A DNA stretch of 64,000 nucleotides from Pyrenochaeta sp. MPI-SDFR-AT-0127 (lineage: Eukaryota > Ascomycota > Dothideomycetes > Pleosporales > Cucurbitariaceae), in the NCBI GenBank assembly GCA_020747015.1, contig JAGTJM010000004.1, forward strand, positions 744,001 to 808,000. The letters run 5' to 3'. A program made the position numbers and the translations under genes. Of this stretch, positions 45,814 to 57,244 are shown one piece after another. Each line of letters opens with the position of its first letter. Position 1 is the stretch's first letter. The notes below the pieces were generated by a model. The model was not told where the DNA came from and ran no database searches. It worked only from the letters and a program-made list of their open reading frames with translations.

Positions 45814-47417
45814 CTAATTGACCAAGCCTGGTATGTCCTCGGGCCAACTTCCCAGCACCATAGCATTCCCGGGGGTCTGTCCCGGCTGCGGGCTCAGCAA
45901 CTTGACCTTTCTCTTCGCCTCATCCACATCCGCAACGTATATGTATCCTCTTATACTCGAGTCACGAATAACTTCGTGTTTGTCATTAGGACTCGCGGTC
46001 GTAATTGCCAGCAGAGCATTCTGAATCCCTGCTGATGGTGAGATCTTCTCGTATATTGGTCTCGAATCTTCCTCATAGCCTCCAGGTCTGAATTCCAAGT
46101 TTCCATTCACTTCGGCTTCAGAAATCTTGAACAGATTCAGATCGCTGAAGTCTGCCATTTGGCTACTCGGTGCGAGTGTGTCGTCGCCTCCTTTGCCGAA
46201 GAAGTACTCTTTGATCTGCGCGTGGCGGAGCGCTTTCATGTATTCTTCTGAGCGGTCGACACAGCCGCCTGACTTATCGAGACGGATGACGGAGACGGAT
46301 TCTGATGGGTCGCGGTTCTGGGTGGAGAATTTGCGGGCGAGATCTGAGTAGAGACGTTCGGAACCGAGGGTTATAAGGACGTTCACTGTCGTCGAGCTGT
46401 TAGCGGGGGCTCTGAAACTTACAAAGACGCTGGTAGTGAGAAGGCGGAGTAGTAATATGGGGCTTCATGGGTTGCATAGCTGAACTTTAGGGAAGAAAGT
46501 CAAACTTTGCGGACCGGAAGCTGTGAAAGGCAACGATCGATGGTGGAGAGGCGAGGAAGAGAGAATGTCAAAACATCACACGCACCGGAAAACTCAGAAA
46601 CAATATGCTCTATGTTCTCGTAGACACCATTCTTCCCAGAACTGATGGCGCCCGAGCTATCGATGATGAAGCCGGCTTGCTTGCTCAGCTTGTCCTCCTC
46701 CAGTCTACTTGTGACAGCCAGCGCCATGCGCGTTACCAGAGGCTTGAAAATCTTACCCTCTTCCGGATCCTTCAGCCCATAGTGATAGACTAGCGGCAAT
46801 TTCACGGGTATTGGGCTCGGTCCTGATATTGGACTACTGCCCCAACCTTCTTCAATGTCGACTATTGATGAGAAGGCTGCTGCCGAGAAGGATCCAGGTA
46901 CACTGAGCATGCCCTGTCGTGGATCTAGGTTTACCACCATGGGCTGCCTCCCGGTCTTTACCGCGTAGGAAGTCATCATTTTGACCAGTGATGTCTTGCC
47001 TGAGTTCTCTGGACCTACCACCAGAACCCTTGGGCCCATCTCTACGCTTCCACTCGCCACGCTCTTATCTCGCAAGTTTTCCAGCGCAAAATGCAAATTC
47101 GCAATGCTCATCATCGGCGTTTCTTCTGCGACATAGTCTGACTCAACTTCGCCGCCAATGTCAAGCTTGCAGCCATGCCATGTGAATATGGCGCCCTTTG
47201 TACCTTGGAAGCTGTAAGTTGTGGAAGGCGCAAGCTCAGTCCCGAAGAATTCCGCAGTACCGGATTGAAGCTTGACGGTAAGAGTGCGGGAGAAGCTGAC
47301 TTCAAAGCGGTATTCGGTATTGGCGGGCAGGTCTTGCGTTCGTGTGACGGTCGACGTGGGGACGTTGAGCGGCTCGACGGGCTGAGAGGCCAGATTCAGG
47401 CCAGGTAAGGATATCAT
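45814..47417 (-). CDS. CLP1: mRNA 3'-end processing factor / polynucleotide kinase-like Clp1
   Basis: Two exons, 47417-46586 and 46385-45814 (200-nt intron), 467 aa; an in-frame ATG at 47453 would add 12 residues. Clp1 is a subunit of cleavage factor IA (with Pcf11) in pre-mRNA 3'-end formation and related to RNA 5'-OH kinases. Seen: the N-terminal beta domain (YRFEVSFSRTLTVKLQSGTAE), Walker A GPENSGKTS (135-143), VVNLDPRQGMLSVPG, PLVYHYGL, IIDSSGAI and, across the splice, HIVSEFSVNVLITLGSERLY. The C-terminal domain ends RGYIYVADVDEAKRKVKLLS. The donor GTGCGT at 46585 was chosen because it alone restores EFSVNVLITLGSERLYSD. Reading into the intron hits a stop after about 29 codons. Divergent from the GH125 gene across 581 bp. 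Confidence 0.92.
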
Positions 47418-47453
47418 GTTCAATGACAAGGTACGCGCAATTTCATGCGCCAC

Positions 47454-47998
47454 CTGAAGTGGTTCGCGGAGACCTGTAAAGTAGCTACAGTAGCCTTGGA
47501 GGTTAAGTTGCTACTGAAAAGCTTTGCGCGATGCTGATAGTCAGGTTCGTAGGTGTATTTTTTTTTTGCAACCAGCGCAGCGCTACAGTGTGGCCCAAGT
47601 GACAAATCGGAATATCTTGTTGGCAAAGTTGTGTGGAGAAGAAGAGTTATGAGGTATCTGAGGTTTGGGTATTGGAACTGCTCGGCGTATGCGGGCTTAT
47701 CGTGCGCCTATTGGTGGGGTGCTACCCTGCTGAAAGCCACATTGTCAAACGTGGACGACGAGCAACCTACACTGCGCAGGCTTTGGTTCTGGCCAGCCCG
47801 TATCCCGTGCAATACCGTTAGTTTCGCCAATTTCGATGATACCATAGGCCATTTCATTACGGCCATCACTCACTGCGCATTCGCAATTCGTGGTGCGCTA
47901 TTCTTGGCGTTTTATTGCTACCATCACGCTGCCACTAGTCCTGAAATCGCTTCGAAGCTGGTCTTCTGTTGTCCCTATCGGGACCATCTCTATTCACC
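47454..47998. other. Divergent promoter region of CLP1 and the mannosidase gene
   Basis: About 545 bp including a run of ten T (47558-47567). The plus frame 47553-48002 overlaps it but has no domain character. No gene supported. Confidence 0.5.
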
Positions 47999-49751
47999 AT
48001 GAAGTCGTCGTTAGCGTCCCTGTCTTTGGGGATATTGAGTTCCCTCAACCCAGTCTCGGCCGGCGTGAACGCTCGTGGGGAACAAGAACTTTTGAGACCT
48101 CCAATTGACCCTACCAAATATCGTGCAGCATGTCCGGACTACAAGAATTATGCAATGCGCCAACAGTATGTCCACTCTCAGACTGTGTATACTAACATCG
48201 TTGACCTGCGTCTAGTCCGCCGTACAGCGAGGGTCCGATGGAACTTCCATTTCAGAGACCTTCAAAATATTGCCGGTCGTTTGAGTCTCCTCTGGTCGAG
48301 AAAGTCATCGACGTGATGAAAGAGAGGATGGTTGACAAGGATCTTGCTCGCCTGTTCGAGAACGCCTTTCCCAACACACTCGATACTACCGTACGGTGGC
48401 ATGTTGATGGCACTGTCAAGCACAAGACGTCACAGAAATCCTGGGACCGTGATGCTTGGAAAGGCGCGCAGAGTTTCATCGTTACTGGTGATATAAACGC
48501 AGAGTGGCTACGCGATTCTACAAACCAGCTTGCGCAATACCAACTGCTGGCCAAAAAGGACAAGGAGATTCACCAGCTCATTCTTGGTGCTATCAACACG
48601 CAAGCCGAATACGTTATTGGATCTCCATACTGCAACGCCTTTCAACCTCCGCCGCCAAGTGGCCTCAGTCCTACGTACCAGGGCGGCGACGACACTGTTC
48701 ATCCCATCTACGAGCAGTCTTTCGTCTTTGAATGCAAATACGAGCTAGATTCGCTTGCTCACTTCCTCTCTCTGTCGAATCAATTCTACAACCACACAGG
48801 CTCTACTGAATTCCTCACAAGCCGCTGGCTTACCGCTCTAGACACCGTTCTATATGTTCTCTCAGAGCAGTCAAAGCCAACCTTCAACGAGAAGACGGAC
48901 GGGTTTGAAATGAATGAGTACACTTTCCAGCGCCAGACCAAGGCCGGTACCGAGACACTTGGTCTGGATGGAGTCGGCAACCCCTTGAACAACGGTACAG
49001 GGCTTGTCCGCAGTGCATTCCGTCCTAGCGACGACGCAACCATCCTAGGCTTCCTGATCCCATCCAACGCCATGATCAGCGTAGAACTCAAACGCACAGC
49101 AGCTATGCTCAAGCAAGCAGGCAAGAAGAACATTGCCGCCGAGGTCCTGGAATGGGGCCAAACCATTTCAAAGGGTGTGTGGGAGCATGGCGTAGTAACG
49201 CACAAAAAGTACGGCGAAGTCTTCGCCTTTGAAGTCGACGGCTACGGCTCTGCAATCATCATGGACGATGCAAATCTGCCGTCCCTCCTTGCCTTGCCTT
49301 TACTCGGCTTCACAGATGTAAACAACAAAGTCTACAAGAACACGCGCAAGATGATTCTCGAGAAGAACGGTAACCCGTATTACCTCACTGGCCAGGACTT
49401 CACTGGCATTGGCGGCCCCCACGTCGGCTACAAGAGCGCATGGCCCATGAGCGTCCTGGTGCAGGCCATGACGAGCGACGACGATCATGAAATCTTGCAT
49501 TGTCTCGGTGCAGTGAAGAACGTTAGCCGGAACGGCCTGATACATGAGAGTGTCAATGTGCAGTTTGCAAAGTCGTATACCCGTAAGTTGCACCAGTATC
49601 TGACATAAATAAACCAAAAAAATATCACTAATAAAAACTAATAGGAAGTTGGTTCGCTTGGGCAAACTCGGTCTTTGCCCAGACCATTTTGGATCTGGCG
49701 CAGCGGAAACCGCACCTTTTGTTTGAAGATGACGAGCCGTATACGCTGTGA
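47999..49751 (+). CDS. GH125 exo-alpha-1,6-mannosidase-like secreted enzyme
   Basis: Three exons: 47999-48165, 48216-49582 and 49645-49751, 546 aa. The N-terminus (LASLSLGILSSLNPVSAG) is a signal peptide, so it acts in the secretory route or outside the cell. Family GH125 enzymes remove alpha-1,6-linked mannose. Conserved stretches: CPDYKNYAM followed by HPPYSEGPMELPFQRP, GDINAEWLRDSTNQL (AEWLRDSTNQ at 151-160), YEQSFVFECKYELDSLAHFL, GLVRSAFRPSDDATILGFLIPSN, YGSAIIMDDANLPSLLALPLLGF and GPHVGYKSAWPMSVLVQAMT. The last exon supplies SWFAWANSVFAQTILDLA and the C-terminus EDDEPYTL. Several N-glycosylation sequons are present (for example NHTGS, NNGTG). The length is normal for the family. Confidence 0.93.
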
Positions 49752-50453
49752 TGAGACGTCAACGTTTGGAGAGACTCTTGATAGACTGGAATTTTGAAAG
49801 CAATTGCAGGAGGTGTTTTATCACTGGGGAAATGAAGCAAATTCACGATAGAGGCTAGCATCAGCACAATGCGTTTTCAAACGTTTTTGGAAATGTAACA
49901 GTCATGATTATTCTTCTTTCATCCAGATGTATCTGTCCAACATGACAAAGTCTCTCATCATAGCCAAGCAACGTCTGTATAGCATGACGACTATGCCAAT
50001 TTGCCCAAAGTCGCACAGAACGGCTTACACGGCATTCGTACCGCGCCAAGTCGACACAGTGATATGCCGCCGTCTAAAAACCACCCCATTCAGCCGCGAC
50101 CTCAAAATGCAGAAAATGGTTCTTTACCCCCCCTATTCTTCTCGGCTCGTCAATCTCAGAATCACTCTCTTTTGCAACACCGTCTAACAAAATCGTGGAG
50201 CAAAGTTTTGTCCCAGGAAATCCAGAAATCGCGTCCATGTTCCAAAAAAACGCATCCAACCGGGGGTATAGTAGGTCGAGGAAAAAAGCAAATTTGTACA
50301 ACAAAAACCAGGAGAATTAAAACAAGATACAATTGAAATAAAAGGGTTGAAGGTAAGAAGGGGTTTCGTCTCACTCGTGTAGTGGATGCTGAAAAGATGC
50401 GCGCTCGCTCGAAAATGGAGGTCGATGGAGGGTATGCAAACGCATGCGCAAGA
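49752..50453. other. Intergenic between convergent genes
   Basis: About 700 bp between the GH125 stop and the end of the alpha/beta hydrolase gene. AT-rich toward the right, as expected for 3' ends. No gene seen. Confidence 0.5.
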
Positions 50454-53400
50454 TCAAGCAGTAAAGGATAATTGACTTCTCAATTTCTCGGTCGTTCTTC
50501 GTCTCGAAATGGTTCGATGTTCGCCGGCCAGTGGTTTTTGATTGACAATACTGGTCCAGTCGTCCCAGTCGCTCGCCATCTCCGTCAACACATTGCCCAT
50601 GACTTGCGCGCTCGCCATGAGGCCGTGCTGTTCGCCATCCAATATGCGGACCTCGCACTTGCGCATAAGCTTTCCAAGCCAGCGGACATTGTCGACGGGC
50701 ACGCGCGAATCTTTGGATCCGTGATGGATTACAACCGGTCGATTGATATCCTCGTATCGGAAGCCGATGGTTTGTTTCGTCTCGAGACAGACGATGAGAT
50801 CTGTCGCAGGATTCGCGTTGGCGGTCGCACGGTCCCAGATTGCGAACGTCAGGCGCTCGTCAAATGCTCGTTGCCGTTCACGCTCGGCAATAGTGAGTGC
50901 TTCCTGTAGACGCTTTGTTTGCTCGTAGTTGGGGTCTGCTGGACTGGTTAGGGTAAGCGAGCTCGCATTGGGCAAGACCTGGTCCATCAGCATCATGGAC
51001 TGTCGACGATCATCCTTGAGGACCGGGCGTGGCGGCTGCGGTTGCACTGCTTGCGGAGCCATGCTTTTCCGTTTGGTCTTTGGTGAGCTCTTGGGTCCTG
51101 TGCGCTGGAGGCTGGCGCTCGTTGCGCTCAGAAATGTCGAATTGGCGACTTTAAGTAGGGATGGAGGAAGGGCACGGAGAAAGCGTTGGGATCTCGGTAG
51201 TTGTTGTGTTGGGGGTGAGTCTTGACTGATGCCAATTGGTGCCATTTGCGATGGTGGGATCCAAGGCGCCAGAAGATGTACGCGCCCGCGGATATGTTGT
51301 GGCATTCGTAACGATGTGGCGAGTGCATACACAGCACCGGCCGAATGTGCCAACAGAGAAAACTTGTTGATCTTTAGCGCCTGGCAAATAACAAGAACAT
51401 CATCTATCAAAGGTTAGTTTCAAGCAGGGTTACCAAATTCTAGACAAATTGCTTACCAGGCCAGCTTAATGGAGTTCCATTGGGATCAACTTGACTAGCT
51501 CCAATGCCGGGACGGTCCGGCGTGATCAAACGTAGCTTCAGTGTCATCGCAAGCTGGTCATAGAAGGCCATGACAAACCTCGTCAGGCCCATGCCGACGC
51601 AGACGAAGACTGCATATCCTTGCGGATCGCCGACTTCTGAAAAGGAGATGACTCTCCCAGTCTGTGGATGCCGTATCTTCTGCGACAAGCGTGGCGAATT
51701 GAGATAACTCTCGACATCCATGTCAATGGAATCGATACTCGTCGGTCTGTCCTCCATGGCCGGACGCGGTGGGGTCTGCACGGCTACCGCTCTTGCCTCC
51801 GACCGTCTTGCCTCTGACCGTTCCACCTTATCGTTGTGCGCTTTCTCTGCTTTTGCTGGCAGATCGGGATGCGACCATCGTTTCTTTGTGAGCGTGCGGC
51901 GACGCTGCAACTGTAAACTGTTGGATGCTGGCAACGGTGATATGAGCATAGATTGATGTCGCGTTACGATATCTTCGCTTGCTGAGCGACAAGGGGGCGA
52001 CATCCTGACGATAGAGCCATCGGTTTCACTCGAGGAGTGTTTGTGTCCAGAAGGGTGGCCGGTGTTGCCCATGGCTCCTGTAATAGTTGCTGCTTTACGC
52101 CCAACGGCAGATCTTCCGCCGACTACCACTGAGCTTGCGCGTCTGGGCGTGGTAGTGCCACTGCTGGACTTTGTTCTGGTCGATGAGATGCTAATGCTTG
52201 GTGGCGGAGGCGATCTTGCACGTGGCGGTTCTAGCGGGGGCGACAAAGGCGCTGATTCTTCGAGTCGTTGAAGCGCAAGAGCGTAGTTGATGGGGAGCGG
52301 GGTAAGATCATCACCGTCGTTTACTGTCAGACTCCTGTGCCTTGAGTGGCGCACGCTCCGTGTTTGAGGTAGCGGTGCGAGCTCGAGTTCGGAATCACGG
52401 GCTTCGTGTTGTTCCGACGGCTTCTCCGTTGGTTTCTCTGATGGCGGCGGCGCCTCCCTAGAAATTCCAAGGACTTTGTGCGCCTTGGTTGCGTCCTGCA
52501 CGCGGGTTTCTGACGCGCTTGACACAGTTGAAGTGGGGGAGGGCTCAGGGCTCGGGATGGATGAAACACGAGGCACATTGGGCGGTGATGCTGCCCCTGC
52601 ATCCAGGTGGTCGTCCACTGGCATCTTTCCGGCTAATTTGTCCCTCCGCATCTTCTGTTCCTTCAACTCTCGAATCCTTTGGGCGACTTCATTTTCCTCC
52701 TGTTCCAGTTCTTTGAGAATTTTCTCTCGCACTGCCGACTCTTGATCCATTTTCTCGTCTTCTTGCGGCGCCTTGCCGGTCTTCGGGGTCTTCTGGCGAC
52801 TACTTTCGTGCGTTTGGCCTTTTCTGCTCTTGCGAGGTGGGCTTCCCGTATGCTTCAGGGATGACCCTCGCTCGGGGATTATGCCTTTCTCCGACGGGCT
52901 CTCGCCGTGGGGACCATCCACGAGGTTAAGACGAAGGCGGCGTGGGCTGCTATTTCTGCTAGAGTATCGTTGGGCGAACCTGGAGGATTCGCTGACGACT
53001 GGAGGGTCCTCCTTGACAAAGGGCTCCTCCTTGATTGTGTCCTCGTACGGAAACAGCTGGCTTGCGGGTTTCCTGGGTATGTCGAATGACAGGTCTTCTA
53101 GGCTGTGGACGGTGACGCGCTTGCGATCAATCTCTTTTTGTCTCAGGCGCTCACGCGAGCTCATGTACATCAAACTGCGGTGTCCCTTTGCGCTCCTCTT
53201 GCTCTCGGCAGATGACCTGTTGCTGTCGCTCGCGGCGGGCCTCGGCGGCGCCGCTTCGATGCTGATGTTGCCGAAGCTGCTCACTGAGCGGTTCGAGTGG
53301 GTCGAGTGCAGAGAGGCCGAGCTGCCTCCACTGCGGCCAATGTAGCTGCTCAGCGAGTGCGGCTTCTCCCGCTTCTTGGGCGCGGTCAGGGGAGACAGGC

Positions 53401-53860
53401 CCGAGGGGGGTTTTGACGTGCGGATGACGGGGGGCTCGCAGGCGTCGTCGGGGAAGGAGTCGTTCTGCTCCCGGATGGAGGTGTAGTAGGGGGCGTGGTC
53501 TACAGAGGCGCCATCGTGGGCGGCGAGCGAGTTCCTGCCCGACTGCGTGAGGGTGCTCGGGCTGGGAGGGACGGACAGGCCCGTGTCGTAGCCGACGAGC
53601 AGGTTCTCGAAGTGGTTGTGGGCGGGGATGGAGATGGCGGACAGCTGGTCGATGAGCGAGGAGATGACCTGGGGCGAGGCGGCCTGGGTGCGGATGTAGT
53701 TTGGAGTGCGCTTGGGCGGGCGGGCGTCTGTCGTCTTGACCGATGAGGGCAGCGAGGTGCGGCGTCGCGACTTCAAAGTATGGTTCGCCGGGGGGGTTGC
53801 GGCGCTTGCGGGGATGGTGCGAGCCGGCGGGTGTTGCGGTGTCTGGACCTGAAATTCCAT
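50454..53860 (-). CDS. Large alpha/beta-hydrolase with long disordered N-terminal region
   Basis: Two exons, 53860-51457 and 51403-50454 (53-nt intron), 1117 aa from Met 53860 (the frame is open to an ATG at 53974, adding 38 unlikely residues). Residues 1-730 are low complexity: Ser/Pro/Arg-rich with a charged coiled-coil-like helix (REKILKELEQEENEVAQRIR). The C-terminal third is an alpha/beta-hydrolase: SEVGDPQGYAVFVCVGMGLT, LITPDRPGIGASQVDP, the nucleophile elbow LLAHSAGAVYALA (Ser 822), the acid in HHGSKDSRVPV (Asp 1033) and the base in DGEQHGL (His 1061). A lid-like insert of about 120 residues (rich in Pro/Lys) sits between Ser and Asp. The substrate is unknown. The intron lies 20 codons before the catalytic Ser. 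Confidence 0.88.
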
Positions 53861-54015
53861 TCTGCCGGGCGTGCAGCGCGAAGCCGTTCCTGTGCTGTCT
53901 GCAGCAAAGCAGCTAGGAACCGCGCATGTCACTCTTGCAGTTCTGCACTCGAGCGCGGGCCTGGCGTTGTCCACGGCAACCTGATGCAGCAGAGGGTGGG
54001 AGATCAGTGCATGGC

Positions 54016-54061
54016 TGGCGCGGCGCGGCGAGGCGAGGCGAGGCGAGGCGAGTCGAGTCGG
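54016..54061. repeat. Pentanucleotide microsatellite (GGCGC/GGCGA/GTCGA units)
   Basis: Consecutive five-base units GGCGC, GGCGA (about four copies) and GTCGA occur about 160-200 bp upstream of the hydrolase start. An imperfect tandem repeat that is likely to vary in length between strains. Confidence 0.7.
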
Positions 54062-54678
54062 AGGCTCACCACGGCGCAGGAAAAGGGTGCGGTTGCAAAG
54101 GATATGCCTACAACGCTGAAGCTGGAGACTGACTCTCGCTGCCCCCCCAAGGGAGAGAAGGGGTGTACTTCTGTTTAATTAGCCCTCGCCCGTCGACCGC
54201 GAATTGCACCCGCCCAACGCCCTCAGGGATGAAGCCGTGGGTGCCCATGGCCCCTGCCCGGCGCGCTAGGCCCAGCTGGGCGGCGCTCGGTGATCCCTCT
54301 GCAAACGCCCCCCTGGCCAGGCACTTTTCTTGTGGCGGACAAGCACACTGCACATGGTTTGGCGGCCTCATCCCGTCCTCACCCCCCAACCGCGTCCAGC
54401 TGCTCTTCATCTATTCGCAGTGCACCATGCCGCTCACAGCGCGGTGTCAATACGCTTGTCTGGGGTGCGCTCCCGGGGGAACTCCACCCGTCTGCCAGCT
54501 GATCCGACTGGACTCCCCCAAGCCGCACCACGCCCTGCTCGCCACGAAACAAAGCAATCAATTAATGTGCAACGAATTTCGGAGCATTCTTCAAACACAA
54601 AAGACAATGTTCCAGCAAATCACCGGGCTGATGTGGTTTCTCGCTATGACCTGCATTTGTGCAGTCGTCGTCTCTAAA

Positions 54679-54695
54679 CCCCCCCCCCCCCCCCC
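54679..54695. repeat. Homopolymer of 17 C
   Basis: Seventeen consecutive C on the plus strand in an intergenic region. Such G/C runs are rare and slip easily, so the exact length may be an assembly estimate. Confidence 0.85.
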
Positions 54696-55134
54696 ACCGG
54701 CTCGATCCGTGCTAACGCTTACTCGGAGAATTACACAGGGCCACTTTTGAGCATTGCAGAATTCGGGAGCAGCCGAATGTCTGGTTTCAGGGTTCCCTCG
54801 TCGGCACCATTATCCCACTAGATGTATTCGATAACTTCTTTGCTCCGAGCGTCTCGAGCGCCTTGAGTCGGCGCAGTGCCAAACACTTTGCCATCTTGTC
54901 CAAGGCTGACGTGCACGTGAGAGAGACGTGGAATCGGTCCAAGGAAGAAAGCAAATATATTCAACTGCAATCCAACATCTAAACATTGTTCTAGCCCGTT
55001 CAACTGCCCTCTCTCAAACATGCCTCGCCTAGTGCTCGAGCAGCTCGAAAGGAGGGACCCCCACAGTGGATCATTCTTTCACCAAACCTAGTCACACTTC
55101 GAGAAAGGCGCCCGAAACTATCCGCATGTACTAC

Positions 55135-56176
55135 CTACATCCTATTCGCAGGAAGTTCATTGATAGTTGGCGGAACAGGCATAGTGGCCGGCGTGTATTG
55201 AGGCGCGGGGCTTGATGGTCCACTATCTCCATAATACTGACTCACTTGTGTGTTCGTTATAGCTGCCGTCTTCTCTGGATACGTCTGTTGCGCTGGGTTA
55301 TAGAATTGCTGGGGAGACATGGGAGACATTGGCGGGTTGTATATTTGGGCAACAGGCTGTGGCTGTTGGTGGTATTGATTGTTTGTCGGTTGTGGAGGTG
55401 ATTTACGCTTTCGTCGGAAAAGGAACAGAGCGGCAACCACAATTGCTCCTAGGACTGCGATCCCTCCAACCACTCCGCCTACAATTGCGCCGACCGGTGG
55501 TGAAGATTTGGATGGTGCGGGTGTTGGCGTAGGCACTGGGCTTGTCGAGGTGGAGATGGACGTCGAGGAAGACGATGATGTTGATGTAATTGGAGACGTA
55601 GTCGGCGGGCGAACCGTGGTTCCTTCGGGACTCTTGTTAGCAAGCCGTGTTACTGAAAACCTGGTGGGAAGCTCACCCCCAGGCTTCGTCTTATAGATGG
55701 TACCGCCAGTCACAGTATCACACCAAAAATTCGTCAGAGGGCTGCGATCCTCAATGTCCGAGGCTAAAATGTACGAGCTGCACGTTCGAGGCCCCTCGCA
55801 TACTATTGAAGTCGTGGGAAATACTACATAGGAACCAGAACACGAGAAGAAGTCGCAGCCGCCACTGATAGAGGGATCGCAAACGCGGTAGATGGACCCG
55901 GAAGTTGCAGCTATAAGGTTTTCTGCAGTTATAGTGATAGTGTCCCCTAGTGTACGTTTAGTGCCGTCGCGTGCCGATAAATGTTCATGGGCCGTTCAGA
56001 GACATACAGACTGTCGTCCCGCGGGCCGTTCCGATTGACATAAACCCAACTGTAGTCACAGCCCGGGCAACCAATGGTGCAGGTGTGATAGCAGGTGTGG
56101 GAGCCGCCAGAACGGCAGCGGCGGCACGGTGGCCAAATAGGGCGAGAAGCAGCATCTGGAGCTTATCGAAATTCAT
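55135..56176 (-). CDS. Single-pass cell-surface protein with Ser/Thr-rich stalk
   Basis: Two exons, 56176-56008 and 55946-55135 (61-nt intron, GTATGT donor), 326 aa. The N-terminal signal peptide (LQMLLLALFGHRAAAAVLAA) leads to a Cys-containing ectodomain (YRVCDPSISGGCDFFSCSGS, IVCEGPRTCSSYIL, NFWCDTVTGG). A Thr/Ser/Pro stalk follows (SPITSTSSSSSTSISTSTS), then one membrane span (VGAIVGGVVGGIAVLGAIVV), the stop-transfer FRRKRK, and a Pro/Gln-rich cytosolic tail. This layout is shared by fungal wall-stress sensors (Mid2/WSC-like) and other surface proteins, but no WSC domain is visible. Role inferred: surface sensing or adhesion. A possible small intron near 55632-55676 was not used because it breaks the frame. 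Confidence 0.75.
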
Positions 56177-57244
56177 GGTATCAGATTCATAGATAGACAG
56201 CGATGATCAGCAGGAGGCCATGCTGAGAGGCAGGAGCTCAGAGCTAAGTATGATTAGCAATGCCAATGGTATCAAGTGCACTTGTACGAAGGCTGAGCAA
56301 ACAATGCTGCGGCTCCTCTTTTGGGAATGACAGTATCGTAGTCTGGTTGCAGCTGAAAGTGGTGTTACTTAATGGCAAGCCAGTTATTGGTTCGATATGC
56401 CTTTTCGATGCTGGCACCGCCACGGTGTGCCTCCACAGACGTCCTGGTGCCATGAGTTACCAGCGTCTTTTATCAATGAAATGTCTCTCTACTCATCTCC
56501 TGCATCTTGACCCCGCACTGGCAGTCTGGAGCAGGCGTCGTAGAAGGTTTGCCAGCCGTAGGCTGAACCAGCGTTGATACGTCCAGTTCTCAGCCGCGGT
56601 GGCGTGTGCCGTCGATTTCTTGGAGAAATCTGCAGAGGCTGACCGGCCAGGCGTAGACCACACATTCTAGAGCCGCATGCCCCTCAGCTCTCGATGTCGA
56701 GCCTACAATCAACCGATCCGGCACACCATCTTGATTGAAACAGATCTTCCACGTTGAACCACTCATTCCAGGCTTTTGAGCAACTCTGATGATCTCCTTG
56801 TTACAGACAGTCTACTATCAGGCAATGTTCACAAATCGTCGCTGTTGAGGTGGCCGAAGTGCACGAGGCTGATTGTGTGCAACTGAGTTTGGGACCCAAG
56901 ATGGTGACAAACAGCGCACAGCCTTGGGGGCCGAAAGATCACTTTCTTTACTAGACATTCGCTAGCAAGGAACGCGATTGTAGACAAAGATTGAAAGGCA
57001 AACGGGGTTTCTGACAGGAGACGTGCGACAAGATGAAGACTCGGTTAATTGTCCGAAAACGAGGGTTGCAGCTGGATCCCAGTTCGCGCGAACAACGACG
57101 TCATCGCGACCAAATACCAAAAAGCTATCGCGACCCCAGATCTTCCACATCCTCCAGCAGATCATGTGAGATTATCCGTTAAGGTCAATTTACACCTCAC
57201 GAACCCCGGGCAATTTCTCAACTCTATTAACCCAATACTACACC
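56177..57244. other. Intergenic, divergent promoter region
   Basis: About 1.07 kb between the starts of the surface-protein gene (minus) and the sterol-desaturase-like gene (plus). No supported gene; frames are short, and the plus frame 56260-56577 has no domain character. Confidence 0.5.

Larger units (their letters stand above)
53861..55134. other. Intergenic region with simple repeats
   Basis: 1.27 kb upstream of the hydrolase gene and downstream of the surface-protein gene. It is GC-rich at the left. It contains a pentanucleotide repeat (54016-54061) and a run of 17 C (54679-54695). The plus frames at 54163-54750 are compositionally biased and not supported as genes. Confidence 0.5.

Noticed and set aside
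46500..46585. Early stop in CLP1 suggesting a truncated gene
   Set aside because: The stop lies inside a 200-nt intron; splicing from 46585 to 46386 restores the conserved EFSVNVLITLGSERLY segment and a full-length protein.
54163..54750. 195-aa plus-strand open frame
   Set aside because: It runs through the C17 tract (poly-Pro), overlaps other frames with equal length, and has no domain or splice partner. Treated as chance in GC-rich DNA.
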